Part shown: in pieces, positions 41,001 to 52,342 of the stretch | Position numbering within the stretch: the first letter of the stretch is position 1 | How the letters are laid out: every line of letters begins with the position of its first letter | NCBI GenBank assembly: GCA_964036275.1 | Contig: OZ038435.1 | Location: forward strand, 9,234,310-9,298,309 | DNA from: Litoditis marina | Taxonomy: Eukaryota; Nematoda; Chromadorea; Rhabditida; Rhabditidae | DNA: 64,000 nucleotides | Reading direction: 5' to 3' | Position numbers and translations under genes: made by a program | Notes under the pieces: generated by a model | What the model was told of the DNA's origin: nothing | Databases searched by the model: none | Seen by the model: the letters and a program-made list of their open reading frames with translations, nothing else

Positions 41001-44000
41001 AACTGAAACTCAAAAAAAATGTAATTTCCAGTAACTGACCACTGAGAGAGAGGTGGCATGCTGGTGTTGACTCCTCCGATATACACTGTGCCTCTGGTGG
41101 CCGTTCATCAGTTCCTGAACAAGAAATCAGTAAGAATGAGAGAAAAATCGATAGATTTTAGGATTCATTCTTGGTGACAGCCGCTGGCGCCAGCTACTCC
41201 TCCGACTGAACTACGAAAGGGCGAAAGAAGGTTTTCGCACAATAGTAAGTGGAATTCCTACATGCACAGTATAGTCTTACACCCAGTAAAACATAAATAT
41301 TACGAATTTTGAATTTAAAATGTTTCTGGTTATTCAGCCAAGCTTGCCAGAGTATGCATACAGAAATCCCAATCACTCTCCTAATGTAGTGTTGTAATTT
41401 ACGTGCCGTCACAAGATCACCATTCTTCTTCCGACCAGTTGAGCCATCCTGAAAACAGGAGTGGTTGAATTCTGGGTCGTTTGAAGGCATTTTCGCAAAA
41501 AAATAGTCTCCTTGTTTCTGTGCTTTTATCGATCGTTTTTGGGTATACAGCCAAATGTTCAACTCTCCCAGTAAGCTTCTCAAAGTTCATAATATAGAGC
41601 GAACACCCATGTGGATGAAGGTTTGTCAAACAACATCCCCAAAAAGCGCAAAAGCACATCAAGAGTGCGACAATTCTACTATTTCCACGTGTAGTCACCA
41701 CGTAAAACGTGTAAACACCCTCAAAATCCATAGTCTTTGTTGAAACATGCACTTTTTACATGACTAATCTGAGTGGTCATCAATTTTCAGTCTGCGAAAC
41801 TACTCACCGTGTCCGAGTCAGACTTCCTCTTGCGGGAGGGACCGGCCGCGGATGGGATGTACCGAATGGTGAATTCGGGACTGCTAGCAGACTGAAAATC
41901 AACAGGTGTAAGGTGAGTTGAGGACAAAAAGTCAACCAATCTTAGTACTTTAGACAATCTCTCACATTGCTAATATCACAATGTTAATGTGATATTACCA
42001 TTTCACCGAATTCACCATGTTTTCCACAAAACAGTGATTCTTTTTGTTATCATTGCTATTCCTAGTCTAATAGGCAGATGTGTTCAATATAATGTTCAAA
42101 CCGTACCTGAGAGGGTGGACTGGGGCGATGTGGTGTGGGCACTGAGACGGGCAGCTGCGGCGGGATGGTGGTGGTGGCAGATGGTGTGCCTCTCGACGAC
42201 CCGGATGGAGAAGTGGTGGTACCGGATGGAGTGGTACCACCGGTCGTCGTGGTGAAGGTTGCCGACCGCGGTGCGGGACTGGCAGGCTCAGAGAAGTAGC
42301 CGTCAGAGGCAGTGTCGGTGTAGGGGACACCAGCCAGAGGGTGGCTTCCGGCCCGACGTGCCGAGAATCTGGCCACGTGTTCCGGCCTCTGACGCATGCT
42401 CCTGAACAGGTGAACCGCTACGTCCTCCTGCACAGCCGTGTCCGACCTCAGCGGGTTCGGTGGAGGGGAAGGCGCGAACAAAGCACGCTTGATGATCTTC
42501 TTCACCTTGTCCTGAAAAAAGATAGATTAGTTTACATGTAGGCAGGAAAATAATCACGTTTAATGGTACGTGACACCTACGTGAGTGAAATATTTAGGTG
42601 TCAGTAGGAAAAGGTGTTTTTTTTTACATTTTAATACGTCAATTTTCAGTGATTTTCGGTGGTTTGTCGACGCCCACCAGGCCTCATTCTACTCAGTTTT
42701 GGAAATTCCCGTGGAACGTGACAAAATATATAAAATGTGAGCGTTTCTTCTAATTTTATGCTCTTTGAATAAAGTTCCCTTGACTTATTGATTTTTGATG
42801 ATAGGTAGGCACAATCTGAGGTCAGCTAGAATTTCGGTAGCGAATAGATAGTTAGTTGTTTCTCACCACGCCTCGGCGCCAGGCAGAAGGAGCGGGGGCA
42901 GGCTTTCTGCGGGGGTCACGAGGCTATAACGAGAATTTAAATAATAATATAAATAATATAATGATGATTAAAACAATAGTGAGTAAGCTGGGTAGGTAGT
43001 ACAGCCATACTGTAGAACAAAATAACTAATAACACCAGAGTTTGTTATAACCACTGTTGGATCACGACTAATACATTAACTAGTTGCCAGTACTACCTAC
43101 CCAGTTTTTATAATCCCCCCCCCCCCCCCCCCCCCGAGTTCGACTATTCGACAAAAGCAGTCCGCTTTCGATTGAATTCCGTGAAAAGAAAAGACAAATT
43201 CCCTCGTTTTCTGTGAAAAAGTAGCCAATTTTTCGACTTTCTCTGGCTATTTGGACGCATTTGCTGGTGTATAAGTTGTATATTGACGTACCCCCACAGA
43301 TCTGCAGTCAGCAAAACTGAGACTGGAACTCCTCCTCCTCGCGTGTCGTTTCTGCCTCCGCTTCTCGAGAACCTTCAGCTTCTTGTCCGAGACCGCCCAC
43401 TTCCGCTGTATCTGCCTGGCACGGTGCCGTTGCTGAAAATGAGGTAAGTTCCTTTCGCATTATGAAAAACCTATTCATACTTACATACTTATGACACTTA
43501 TATAACCCTTATTCTATAGGTCATTCTCCAATACCGACGAACTAGATTTATTTAGATGTACTCTCAATAAGCACTCATGCCTGCTGTATACTAGACTGCT
43601 CTTATGGTAGTATTTGGATAAGTGAAACGTTTTTCTACCGTACCGAACCGTTTTAGCATGTCAACTTTTGTATTTGACTGTAGGATTTCTTCAGAGTGGG
43701 AGAGAAAGAGGGAGAGAGAAAGAATAGGAGGAAGAGAAAGAGACAGTGGAATGAGGAACTCACCATGTAGCTCCCCTTGGGGGTGGCAGGACTTCCTTTG
43801 CTAGAAGCCGGCGATATGCCGGCGACAGCGCGGAGAGAACTGCAGGGGGTGGCAGGGCCGGTGGTGGTGGCGACGGCGGTAGCGTTAGAGGAGGCTGGGG
43901 ACGGAGAGCGGCGCGGCGACGAGGAGGAAGCACGGGCCGCGGTGGTGTTGCGGACCTGCAAAATGGTATTCCCATCAGAACAGAACACGATCCGCATATT

Positions 44001-47000
44001 CATGAAAATTCGAAAACGTACTACTTTTTCAGACAAAAACGAGAAAGTTTCTCTTGCAAAATCATAATTTTTTACGTGTTCAAATATAAAAAGGACCACT
44101 CTCTGTCGAATAGCGGGTACTTAAGTGTATGCTGAAACCGGAGGTAGGGCGTTTTTATGGCGCAATCCTTTTCAGTTGATTGGTTTTCGGACCGGTACGT
44201 TAAACTTCTAGATAGGCTTCTGAATATAATTTCGTGGGGAAACTCACGGTGGTGGCTACTGGGGATGGAGATCGGGCAGCAGCAAACCCGAAGTTGCCGG
44301 GAGATGGGCTCCGGCTGGCCGCAACCGCGGTGGTGGGCGACGGCAACCGAGCTGTCCGCAGAGCGGGGCTGGTTGCGCGCGCGGTGGTAGGAGAGGGTGT
44401 GCGCGCAGCTGGTGGTGGTGCTGCGGCAACACGGGGAACGACGCGGCGTCGACGACGATGACGGGGCCGGGGGCGGAGAACCGCGGTGGGGTCGTGGCTG
44501 CGACTGAATGCCAACCGCTGAAACACAGGTAAATTACTTGGGAGTAGAAGTTATTGAGTAATACTAGGGTATTTCATTTGAACGACTTATATTTGTATCA
44601 CTAGGCCTGTTTGCAAAGTGGTATAGTCAAACTATACAGTCAACAGCAAATAGAAGTTAGTGAGTGATATAGTTGTATAGTCAAACTAGATGACCATCGC
44701 TGAGTTGTAGTTTGATGTCGAAACACGCAGTTATTCACGCATATGGACCGAAAAACGGAGGATCAAACTACAAACACAGCGTGATAGGGTAGAATATGAA
44801 TTTTCCGGAAGACACCAGCCGTGTAACGAATGAGCTCAATTGTTCTAGTTAGTATAGTTCGTTTCATTCCCACTGAGACCCATTGGCATCGTGCCAAGAT
44901 TTTGAAATGATTATTTCTTACAGCTGACAAAAGTACTCTGAGGAGTTTTCTCGTTTATGTATTCTCTTGAAACTGAGCAACCGCTAACAGAGATTTTCAG
45001 TTATTTGAATAACTCCGAAGTGGTGAAAAATAGCCTTGAACATTCAATGGCACGTCGCCAAGTCTCAGTAGGAATGACCATAACTGTAGTGTCCAATTAA
45101 GTTGTTGAGTTTCTGCTACAGCAACGTGTATCTTAGCCCCACTATCTGTCAGACATTCAGACACGGCTGGGTGAAGAGGCCAACACTATTGTTCAGCTTT
45201 GTGAAAACAGCGATCAGTTTACTGTGTTCAACTGTGAAACTAGTGGACTTAGTGTAGTTCGTAGTCTGGTAACTTACCGCCTGATTGATTTCCGAATAGA
45301 AACCAGGGGGCGGGCGGTTGCGTCCCTGTAAATACACAAATTATAGTCAAGTTGTTAGAATAATACGGCACATACTGTATATTTTTACTGTGTAACATTC
45401 GAATCAATCCTCAGAACAGATATACAGTATGCTCGCGCCTCTTTGGAATCAGCACCATTCCGGTTGTTCGCGAATTCATTAGTACTGCCTCACACATCAG
45501 AAGTTTGATATACCGTATACTTTCGAACTGTTTCTGGCAACCACTAGTGGGTTAAGTGTGCCGTTACTTGACTAAATACTTATAATTGGAGAGAGAATAG
45601 GTAGAGAGAGAGATGTACTAAACTTTAGCACACACAGCAGAAATTTGATCTACCGTATACTTTTGAAGTCTTTTAGGTAACTACTAGTGTGTTAAATGTG
45701 CCGAGACTTGACTGAATACTTATAATTGGAGATAGAGGAGGTAGATAGAGAGATGTACTAAACTTTAGCACACACAGCAGAAATTTGATCTACCGTATAC
45801 TTTTGAATTCTTTTAGGTAACCACTAGTGGGTTAAGTGTGTCGTGACTCGACTAAATACTTATAATTGGAGAGAGAATAGGTAGAGAGAGATGTACTTAA
45901 CTTTAGCACACACAGCAGCAATTTGATCTACCGTATACTTTCGAAGTCTTTCAGGTAACTACTAGTGTGTTAAGTGTGTCATGACTTGACTAAATACTTA
46001 TAATTGGAGATAGAATAGGTAGATAGAGAGATGTACTTAACTTTAGCACACACAGCAGAAATTTGATCTACCGTATACTTTTGAAGTCATTTAGGTAACC
46101 ACTAGTGGGTTAAGTGTGTCGTGACTTACTTATAATTGGAGAAAGAATAGGTAGATAGAGAGATGTACTTAACTTTAGCACACACATCAGAAATTTGATC
46201 TACCGTATATTTTCAAAGTATTTTAGGTAACCACTAGTGGCTTAAGTGTGTCGTGACTTTCCCAAACACATGTGATTGGAAAGGAAGTAGTTAGATATGA
46301 AATATGTACTTCACATGACCACACACAGCAGAATTGAGAGCTACCGTACCCTTTCGAATTGTTTCAGGCAACCACTAGTCGCTTAGCTATGTCATTTCTT
46401 GCCTATACACTTGTGATTGGAAAGGGAGGAGTTAGAGCTGAAAGATGTACTTAACAAGACCACACACAGAAATTCGATCTACCGTATACTTTTGAACTGT
46501 CTCAGACAACCATGAATCGATCAGGTGTGTCGTTACTTGTCCAAGCACGTGATTGGAAAGAGAGAAGTTAGATGTGAGAGATGTACTTAACAAGACCACA
46601 CACAGCAGAAATGAGAGCTACCGTACACTTTCCAACTGTTTCAGGCAACCACTAGTCGGTTAGCTATTAGAAAAACAAAATGTAAATGTTATTGTGTTAA
46701 TAGAGTACTAGTTAATGGACTAATATGTTTAAAAAGTTATAATTAAGTTAACAGTAATCTGGAAAGAAAAGAAAATTTTTCTTATATTAATTAAAATTTA
46801 TAGGTTAAATTTTGTTTGCATCGTTTCGCCGTTAAATCTCGACGATGCTATTCTAGTTGGTGGTTACGGCATCTTCAGGAGATTCCACCAACTAGAACTT
46901 AAGTGTAATCGAACGAGTTAATATGTAATAAAAACACAAAAAATGTTATACCTGTATCCTATTGTGGAGGGCAGGGGTGGTAGTCTAGAGAATAATGTGT

Positions 47001-48754
47001 GTGTGTCTGGGTTTGGCACCCTTTATATACCCTGTTTTTGATCTTGATCTGTAGTTTGCTCCATGATCACACGATCAGGCTCTGCATTGTTGACCAAAAA
47101 CACTTAGCTATGTTTGTTCTTCAGGCTATGGCAGTATTTATTCATTTCAGCAGGATTGTACTTGTATTTTATTAGTTCATTGTTTTTAATAACCCTGAGT
47201 ATTCTATTTATGATAACAATAGGTGGAAATTCATTGGATTTGTAGTCTTGGATTAAATTATCAGCTCTATCTAAGAAATCTTCAACTTTTGAACAACTTC
47301 TCGAAAATCTAATAAGTTCTCCTGTAATCGTATTGAGTCCAATTTGTAAAGGTATATTAGATTGATAGTGCGGATACTTTTGAATTTTAAACTGGTAATC
47401 ATCAGTTTTATTATATAGTTTTGTTGTGCATACTTTATTCATGTTATCTATGGTAATGTTAAGGTCTAGATAATTGCAGGAATGTACGCTTTCGTTAGTT
47501 TTTTCCAGTTGAAGTTGGTTGTCATAAATATCCGAAAAGTTTTCTACTGTTTGTGACTGATCAGGCTTATAGATTATGAGTAAGTCATCCATGTATCGAA
47601 AAGATCTCACGTTAAATTTCCTGAACTTATCTTGATTAGCCATGATATACTTGTATTCCATATAGGCTAATGTTAAGTCTGCAAGTAGTGGAGATGCATT
47701 ATTTCCTTGAGGAATTCCGGCGGTTTGTTTATAAATAGAGTCTCCATATCTTGCGAAGCTATTGTTCAAAATGTAACTTATAAGGTTTTTGATATTGGTT
47801 TTAGAGTAACTGTGGCTATCTCTGATATTACTTACATCAGTTGTGTAAAACGTTTTCTTATATGTGGTTGTTATATATTTGATGTTTTCTCCAGCATTGC
47901 TAAAGCATAGATCTAACAAGTGATTTATATTCTGTGTGACTATGTTATGAGGTAGGCTGGTGAATAGGCTGGTAAAGTCTGCAGAATATAAATGATAGTC
48001 ATTTGGTTTCAAATCTCTTAGTTCCTTTAACAGATGATAACTACTATCTACTGGCCAAAATATCGAAATATTGTTTCTATTTTCTATAATGTTGCAGTAT
48101 TTTTTAAAGTGGTTTCGCACATGTTTGAGTATTTTCTGGATTTGTATAGATAGATCTCTTAAGCTACTTGTTCTTGCACCTGTTATGAATCTGCATTTAA
48201 TGGGAAATTTGTGTAACTTTGGGATTCCGTATATTTTAGGAATTTTAGTTACTTCAGGTGTCTTGATTCTCTATGTCGTTACTTGCACAATTACTTGTGC
48301 TCGTGGGAAGATAGAGGGTGGATTAGTATTCGACATAACTACACACAGCACAAAAAAGAGTTACAGTATACATTGGCAGATCACTAGTTGGGCCAACCCC
48401 AGAAAGCGTGTAAGCATGCTAGTGTGAGTGTTCAATCTATCCAAGCTCAGAAACATGGTTTCATGTTTCTTGACGACACACAGCAGAAATTGAGAGCTCC
48501 CGTATACTTATGCAACCTCTCAGTTAACCAGAGTTGATTATGTTTCAATTTGTAGATTACGTAATGTGAATGAAGAGGGAGGGAGAGAGAGAACGATTAG
48601 AAATGTACTTGACATGACGACACACAGCAGAAAGTCAAAACTACCGTATGCTGGGACTTTGAATACTAGTTTAAGAACTCACAGCAGCAGCAGAGAGCAT
48701 GATGACAGACATCTTGGAAAGCTGATGAGCGCTGGTGGGTCCAAGTTGAGCGAA
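35015..48754 (-). CDS. Large Arg/Ser/Pro-rich, probably nuclear protein (partial model, at least 16 exons)
   Basis: Exons on the minus strand: 48754-48683, 45325-45278, 44517-44248, 43955-43764, 43432-43292, 42923-42867, 42511-42107, 41891-41808, 41114-41040, 40514-40407, 39992-39855, 39612-39412, 38182-38075, 36553-36458, 35520-35386 and 35137-35015. Each is flanked by AG and GT and each length is a multiple of three, giving at least 751 aa in one frame. Content in order: SP-repeat and RRRRR-rich tract (exon 3), a second SP/Thr-rich tract (exon 4), a basic KRRQKRHARRRSSS segment (exon 5), a Thr/Pro/Ser-rich region (exon 7), acidic SDSDSSDYD (exon 11), a Gln/Glu/Arg coiled coil (exon 12, about residues 531-597), then a helical Leu/Ala-rich C-terminal half. 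The basic/SP/acidic make-up suggests a nuclear RNA- or chromatin-associated protein. I recognise no named family. Neither end is fixed; a further exon may follow at about 34549. Confidence 0.6.
35687..36245. mobile_element. MITE-like element made of two long hairpins
   Basis: The left hairpin (about 35691-35805) pairs GGTAGTAATCG with CGATTACTACC. The right hairpin pairs 36112-36154 with about 36191-36233 (GGCGTTTTACT..CACCGT..ACCGTTTTAC) with a few mismatches. CACTGGTAG at the left and TTTACAGTG at the right give CACTG at both ends. It lies in the intron between exons 14 and 15 of the large minus-strand gene. The motif style resembles the element at 58466-59313. Confidence 0.55.
37306..37790. 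repeat. Degenerate minisatellite, about 31-35-bp units
   Basis: Repeated words of the type CGCGCTCTATGTTNAGG with GAAANTCTCGC spacers occur at least ten times. Intronic in the large minus-strand gene. Confidence 0.6.
38849..39060. repeat. Tandem duplication of about 107 bp
   Basis: Two copies of a unit containing AGGTTAGCCCGATAGATTCT and GGTTTTCCAGTTT-like ends, at about 38849-38950 and 38961-39060. Intronic. Confidence 0.75.
39110..39123. repeat. Poly-G tract, 14 G
   Basis: Homopolymer in the intron between exons 12 and 13 of the large minus-strand gene. Confidence 0.95.
40018..40124. repeat. Snap-back repeat, copy 2
   Basis: CACGATTATGTG at the left pairs with CACATAATCGTCC at the right; inner AACGGTCCTTTAAACTGCAAT pairs with ATTGCAGTTCAAAGGAC. 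Related to 25843-25943. Intronic. Confidence 0.65.
40530..40915. repeat. Diverged tandem repeat, about 100-bp units
   Basis: About four units share GAGCGAATGATCAA, TTTGTAAC or TTGTACC, then TTTCT-CAGTT-AAGTACC and a TCTG-AAAT-AG-CTCA tail. Intronic between exons 9 and 10 of the large gene. Confidence 0.55.
43115..43135. repeat. Poly-C tract, 21 C
   Basis: Homopolymer in the intron between exons 5 and 6 of the large minus-strand gene. Confidence 0.95.
45450..46667. repeat. Minisatellite of about 140-bp units, part 1
   Basis: Roughly nine units are marked by CTACCGTATAC-type words near 45512, 45650, 45790, 45929, 46071, 46201, 46343, 46479 and 46620. Each also has ACTAGTGNGTTAAGTGTGTC, ATAATTGGAGA and AGATGTACTTAAC. 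Units lie between exons 1 and 2 of the large minus-strand gene. The array resumes at 48275 beyond the retroelement. Confidence 0.9.
46668..48270 (-). mobile_element. 5'-truncated Penelope-like retroelement insertion
   Basis: The minisatellite is broken after GGTTAGCTAT (46667) and resumes at CTATGTCGTTACTTG (48271), so the insert is about 1.6 kb with a probable CTAT target duplication. The element reads on the minus strand. Its 5' end begins inside the reverse transcriptase ORF, and its 3' part (46668-47103) is non-coding, containing an inverted repeat around TTCTAGTTGGTGG/CCACCAACTAGAA (about 46852-46900). No GIY-YIG endonuclease frame was found. Confidence 0.75.
47104..48270 (-). CDS. Penelope-like reverse transcriptase fragment (about 388 codons)
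   Basis: The minus-strand frame is open from 48270 to a stop at 47104. It starts within the RT domain: YGIPKLHK matches the LPK.HK-type motif that opens Penelope-like RTs, followed by KCRFITGA and a Phe/Leu-rich segment with ADFTSLFTSLPH (motif A region, D present). AGIPQGNNASPLLADL is motif B and FRYMDDLLII is motif C with the catalytic YMDD pair. A thumb-like helical C-terminus follows. The N-terminal extension and any GIY-YIG domain are missing. Base composition is much more AT-rich than the surrounding host exons. There are no internal stops, so insertion was probably recent. A group II or other RT affinity is less likely because of the LPK.HK-type motif. Confidence 0.75.
   Translation of the reverse strand, partial: RIKTPEVTKIPKIYGIPKLHKFPIKCRFITGARTSSLRDLSIQIQKILKHVRNHFKKYCNIIENRNNISIFWPVDSSYHLLKELRDLKPNDYHLYSADFTSLFTSLPHNIVTQNINHLLDLCFSNAGENIKYITTTYKKTFYTTDVSNIRDSHSYSKTNIKNLISYILNNSFARYGDSIYKQTAGIPQGNNASPLLADLTLAYMEYKYIMANQDKFRKFNVRSFRYMDDLLIIYKPDQSQTVENFSDIYDNQLQLEKTNESVHSCNYLDLNITIDNMNKVCTTKLYNKTDDYQFKIQKYPHYQSNIPLQIGLNTITGELIRFSRSCSKVEDFLDRADNLIQDYKSNEFPPIVIINRILRVIKNNELIKYKYNPAEMNKYCHSLKNKHS
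48275..48660. repeat. Minisatellite of about 140-bp units, part 2
   Basis: Continuation of the 45450-46667 array after the retroelement, with CTACCGTATGC-like and ACACACAGCAGAAA words near 48345, 48480 and 48625. It ends just downstream of the first identified exon of the large minus-strand gene. Confidence 0.8.
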
Positions 48755-49189
48755 CTGAAACAAACTTATTCAAATTAAAACTTACAAATGAACCATAGTA
48801 ATACACAAAAAAGGCGTTATTCTGTTGTACATCACTCATTTGAACGTTATTCACATGTACAATTCGTATTTTTGCTCAAAAAGGTCAAAGATTATAAATT
48901 TTAATGAAATTGAGCGGGAAAAAGTCAGACCGCACGCGGGAAAACGCGATCGATAGTGATTTGGAAGTCTAAATTATTAACGTGTTAAACACGGGCGGTG
49001 CGTTTTTTTATCCTATGCTAATTATTGTTCATTTTCGCTTGAACAACCGGAACAAGTAGGCGATTGTGTGTTTGGAATCAGTTCAGTTGGTTCTGAACCG
49101 ATTTTCTCTAAATTGTTTGCTCAGTTCATAAGAAAAAGTATAAAACTAGACCAGTGTCAAGACTTGATTTTTTCAAAATGATTTTTATT

Positions 49190-50480
49190 GTAAATCTCTC
49201 ACCAAAACCATTGTTTTCGGTCATAGTACATACCAAATTCGCGCGCTTTGCGACCTAGAGTTGACCGTGTCCAATCAAACATTTTGTAGTTTGCTCACTA
49301 TCAATAAATCTGCCAGAAAGAACTCTACACAACTATTTGAATCATTTTTGTTTTGTTTCACAAAAACGTGAATTATTATAACTATTCTATGATTATCATT
49401 GGAAACCGGAGTACAGTTTCGCACTAGATGAGGCTATTCATATTTCACGAAACTTGAAAACTTTTACTTAAAACTGAAACTCCTATACGTTTTCGAGTTA
49501 AGAACATATTATTTATGTTAGTTATTGTTGTTAGTATGTTATTTTTCTAAGTTTTGTTTTTCCACACAACTTTATACTAAGTTTTAGCAGTTGCTAGCTC
49601 GTATCATACGTGTTTCGAATTCTTTAAAAGAGTTCTAATAAATGTAAAATAGAAACATTTTGTAGTTTGCTCGCTATCATTCGATTCGCCTGACAAAACT
49701 CTACATAAACATTTGAACCTTTTTTGTTTTGTTGCATAAAAACCCGAGATATTACGACTTTTGAGCAACAATCTATTGACTTTTAGCACTTTACCAGCTA
49801 TTATCACACCTGTGTGGTACTCCTTGCTATATGGATTTGACTTTATAAATTGACACATTTCGTAGTTTGCTCTATCAATGAATCTGCCAGGAAAAACTCT
49901 ACGCAAACGTATGAACCGTTTTTGTTTTGTCTCACCAAAACGTGAATTATTATAATTATTCTGTCATTATCAATTGGAACTTGGCATGTTTTCACTTCAC
50001 AGTGGGCGGGGATATTCATATTTCATAAAACCTAACATCTATCACTTGAAAGTGAAACATTTATATGTTTTTTGAGTTTTGAAGATATTATTTGAGTTAG
50101 TTATGAGATTTTTTTTCATAACTTTTGATATTCGAAACCAGTTATCACCACCTTTTTGAAGTTACCAGCTCGTATCATAAGTGTTTAGAACTCTTTGAAA
50201 AGTTGTAATAAAATTGTAAGTTGGATATATTAGAAACAATTTTAGTTTGCTCACTATCATCTTGTTTTGCATGCAAATACTCTACACAAACTTCCGAACT
50301 ATTTTTTCTCTGGTTCACGAAAATGTGAAGTATTGTAATTGTTCTGTCATTCTCAACTAAGAACTTGACTATAATTTCACACTCGAATGAAATTAAACAC
50401 GCATCAGAAACATTTTGTAGTTTACACCCTATCATTCAATTTGCCTGAAAATACTCTACACAAACAAGCATTTTCACACA
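49190..50480. repeat. Irregular tandem repeat family
   Basis: A module with TTTTGTAGTTTGCTC, ATCTGCCAG-AA-AACTCTAC and TTTTTGTTTTGT recurs at about 49281, 49660, 49860, 50245 and 50410. Spacers contain ATTCATATTTCA and GAAACTCCTAT-like words. No gene was seen. Confidence 0.7.
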
Positions 50481-50525
50481 TAGTTCGTCTATAAAACACT
50501 CTAATAATTTTCCCTAATATTTCAG

Positions 50526-51131
50526 CATCACGCCCGACGGCCCGATCCTAAACTGGGCGATTGTATGGCGGGACATCGTCTGTTGGTGGCTGCCACCACC
50601 GACCCGGCTGTCACTAATATCATCCAGAACGTCGTTGCGGGGTTGCGGTAAGTAGTCTCAGATTGTGCAGAAAGTACGTTTGACCTAGTTTGGTACGTTT
50701 GACCTGTTTTTCCTACATACCACTTTCCAGTATGGTGGAACTTCTACAAAAGGTGGCCCGTAATTTGATCCAAATGCGTCTGCTGTCTGTCTGTCTGTCT
50801 GACCTGTATCTCGTTTCAGTCTATCGACCGTCATTCCAGTTTCCATAGGCCAATAGGGTGTTCGTGGTCCTATTTTGTGGTGGTTGTAGTTTGATCCCTT
50901 TGCTTTTCAAGCGAGTTCAGTTAGTTACGACGTGTTCCGAGATCAGTCTACAACTATGATTCGTTTACTTTCTGTAATGTATCTCATTCTCATTTCAGGC
51001 TATCGATATGGACCGTCATTTTGGGAAACCGCATCGTGGAAGGGTCGCGGACATGATGTACGTGTTCCGCGACTGGTCCAAACTGGCCCTCACCTTTTTC
51101 TGGTCTCGTTTTGTGCCAAACATCATCACAA
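50526..51131 (+). CDS. Unrecognised plus-strand gene fragment (three exons in phase)
   Basis: Exons 50526-50647, 50731-50812 and 50999-51131 are bounded by TTTCAG/GTAAG, TTCCAG/GTTTC and TTTCAG/GTGAG and join in one frame. That frame reads MAGHRLLVAATTDPAVTNII near residue 14, then VELLQKVARNLIQMRLL, then a basic/aromatic segment with DMMYVFRDWSKLALTFF. The second donor (TATCTC|GTTTCAG) is weak; AAG|GTGGCC (exon end about 50754) is an alternative in the same phase. No domain is recognised. It starts 1.8 kb from the divergent large gene, but neither a 5' exon nor a stop could be fixed, so it may be a truncated gene. Confidence 0.35.
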
Positions 51132-52189
51132 GTGAGACTTTCGTCAGTATGGTACGTTGGTATGGAGTTCGTTTGGGAATCGATTGGAATCGTTCAAACT
51201 CTATATTATATGGAGGTTTAAAAAAAGATTTGGAGGCATATTCTAATAAAGACACTCTATTCAGAAATTGGAAGAAATTTACGTATTTTTGACGTATTCA
51301 CATCGACGTATTCACAATTTTTTGACGTATTCTCGAACATTTTGTACTGGCTTACCAGACTGGTAGAGGAATCTTTTTGTTTTGATCAGATTCGTAATCA
51401 GATCGAGTTATTTACTGGTCTGTTCTAGCGTAAGTATGACCGCAATGTAATTGTTATTAGTTATTACTTAACATGAATGTTTATAGTAGGTGAATGGGAA
51501 TTTCGAGAGAGTAGAAGCGAAGCAGTTTTTCAATTCGCCCAACGTCGCCTTGGCTCTTCATTATAGGGAGCTTATATTTCTAGTCAGAGTTTTATAGAAC
51601 ACGTTTCAATACAACAATCTAGGCTTAGTTTGTTCCTTTTTATTACAGAACGTATTTATTACGGATTTCTATTATTTTCTTTTGCGTTTAACGCGGTATT
51701 CCAATTTGATCGAAGATCATTTAATTTAAATTGTCGGTATTATAGAATTCTAATATTTATTCAGTGATTAGGAAATTGTTTCATCGTTGATATATTCTAT
51801 TCTGAGTTCAGGCGTCGTTTTAGATGAGGAAGATTGTTTTTAGATTTGTTTAATGATAAGAGCAAGTGCCTATAGTTTTGTTTTATTTATTGCCAGTGCC
51901 TTAAAGTGTACAAAATAGTATATATTTTTCGTTTCTCTCTTTGGAGTTTCATAATACAGTACGTTCTGCTGTTATTTGTTTGAAGGCATTTTCATCTTAG
52001 TATCGGTCATTTTCCGTATGGGGAAGTGTACAGCATGAAACTTCAATACATTATTCATTTATTTCTACATACTGTGTACGTGTGTTCACATAAAATTACA
52101 AATTATTACAAAAGTTTTGATTATCCTTTGGCAGTTACTAAGAGCAAAGTGAATTGGGGTGACTAGAAGCATAGTATAAAGCGCGCCAA
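51132..52189. other. Intergenic, no gene seen
   Basis: AT-rich. GACGTATTC words at 51270-51340 and AAGTATGACCGCA at 51425 suggest a decayed DNA element related to 34262-34445. Confidence 0.4.
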
Positions 52190-52342
52190 ATTTACAAATT
52201 TCTGTCTCTAACCGGAATCGAACATACCACTGCGCTACTAGAGTTCATAACAAGCATGTTTTAGAATAGAAGACATGCGTTTGTACACAGTGAAAAGTGA
52301 GATATACAGTACCCTCCCGCCATTCCGTTGGCAACGACTATA
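52190..52342 (-). mobile_element. tRNA-derived SINE-like element, copy 2 (inverted)
   Basis: The reverse complement shows GTAGCGCAGTGGTA directly followed by GTTCGATTCCGG, so the segment between A and B boxes is deleted here. The module ending GTCGTTGCCAACGGAATGGC is also present. It lies downstream of CLEC gene G. Confidence 0.6.

Noticed and set aside
42067..42557. Overlapping long frames on both strands in the GC-rich exon
   Set aside because: Only one frame has both splice borders and phase continuity with neighbouring exons; the others are compositional shadows.
34262..51437. The related TGCGGTCATAC and GTATGACCGCA ends as the two termini of one 17-kb element
   Set aside because: The interval contains an ordinary host gene and unrelated repeats; more likely two separate short elements.
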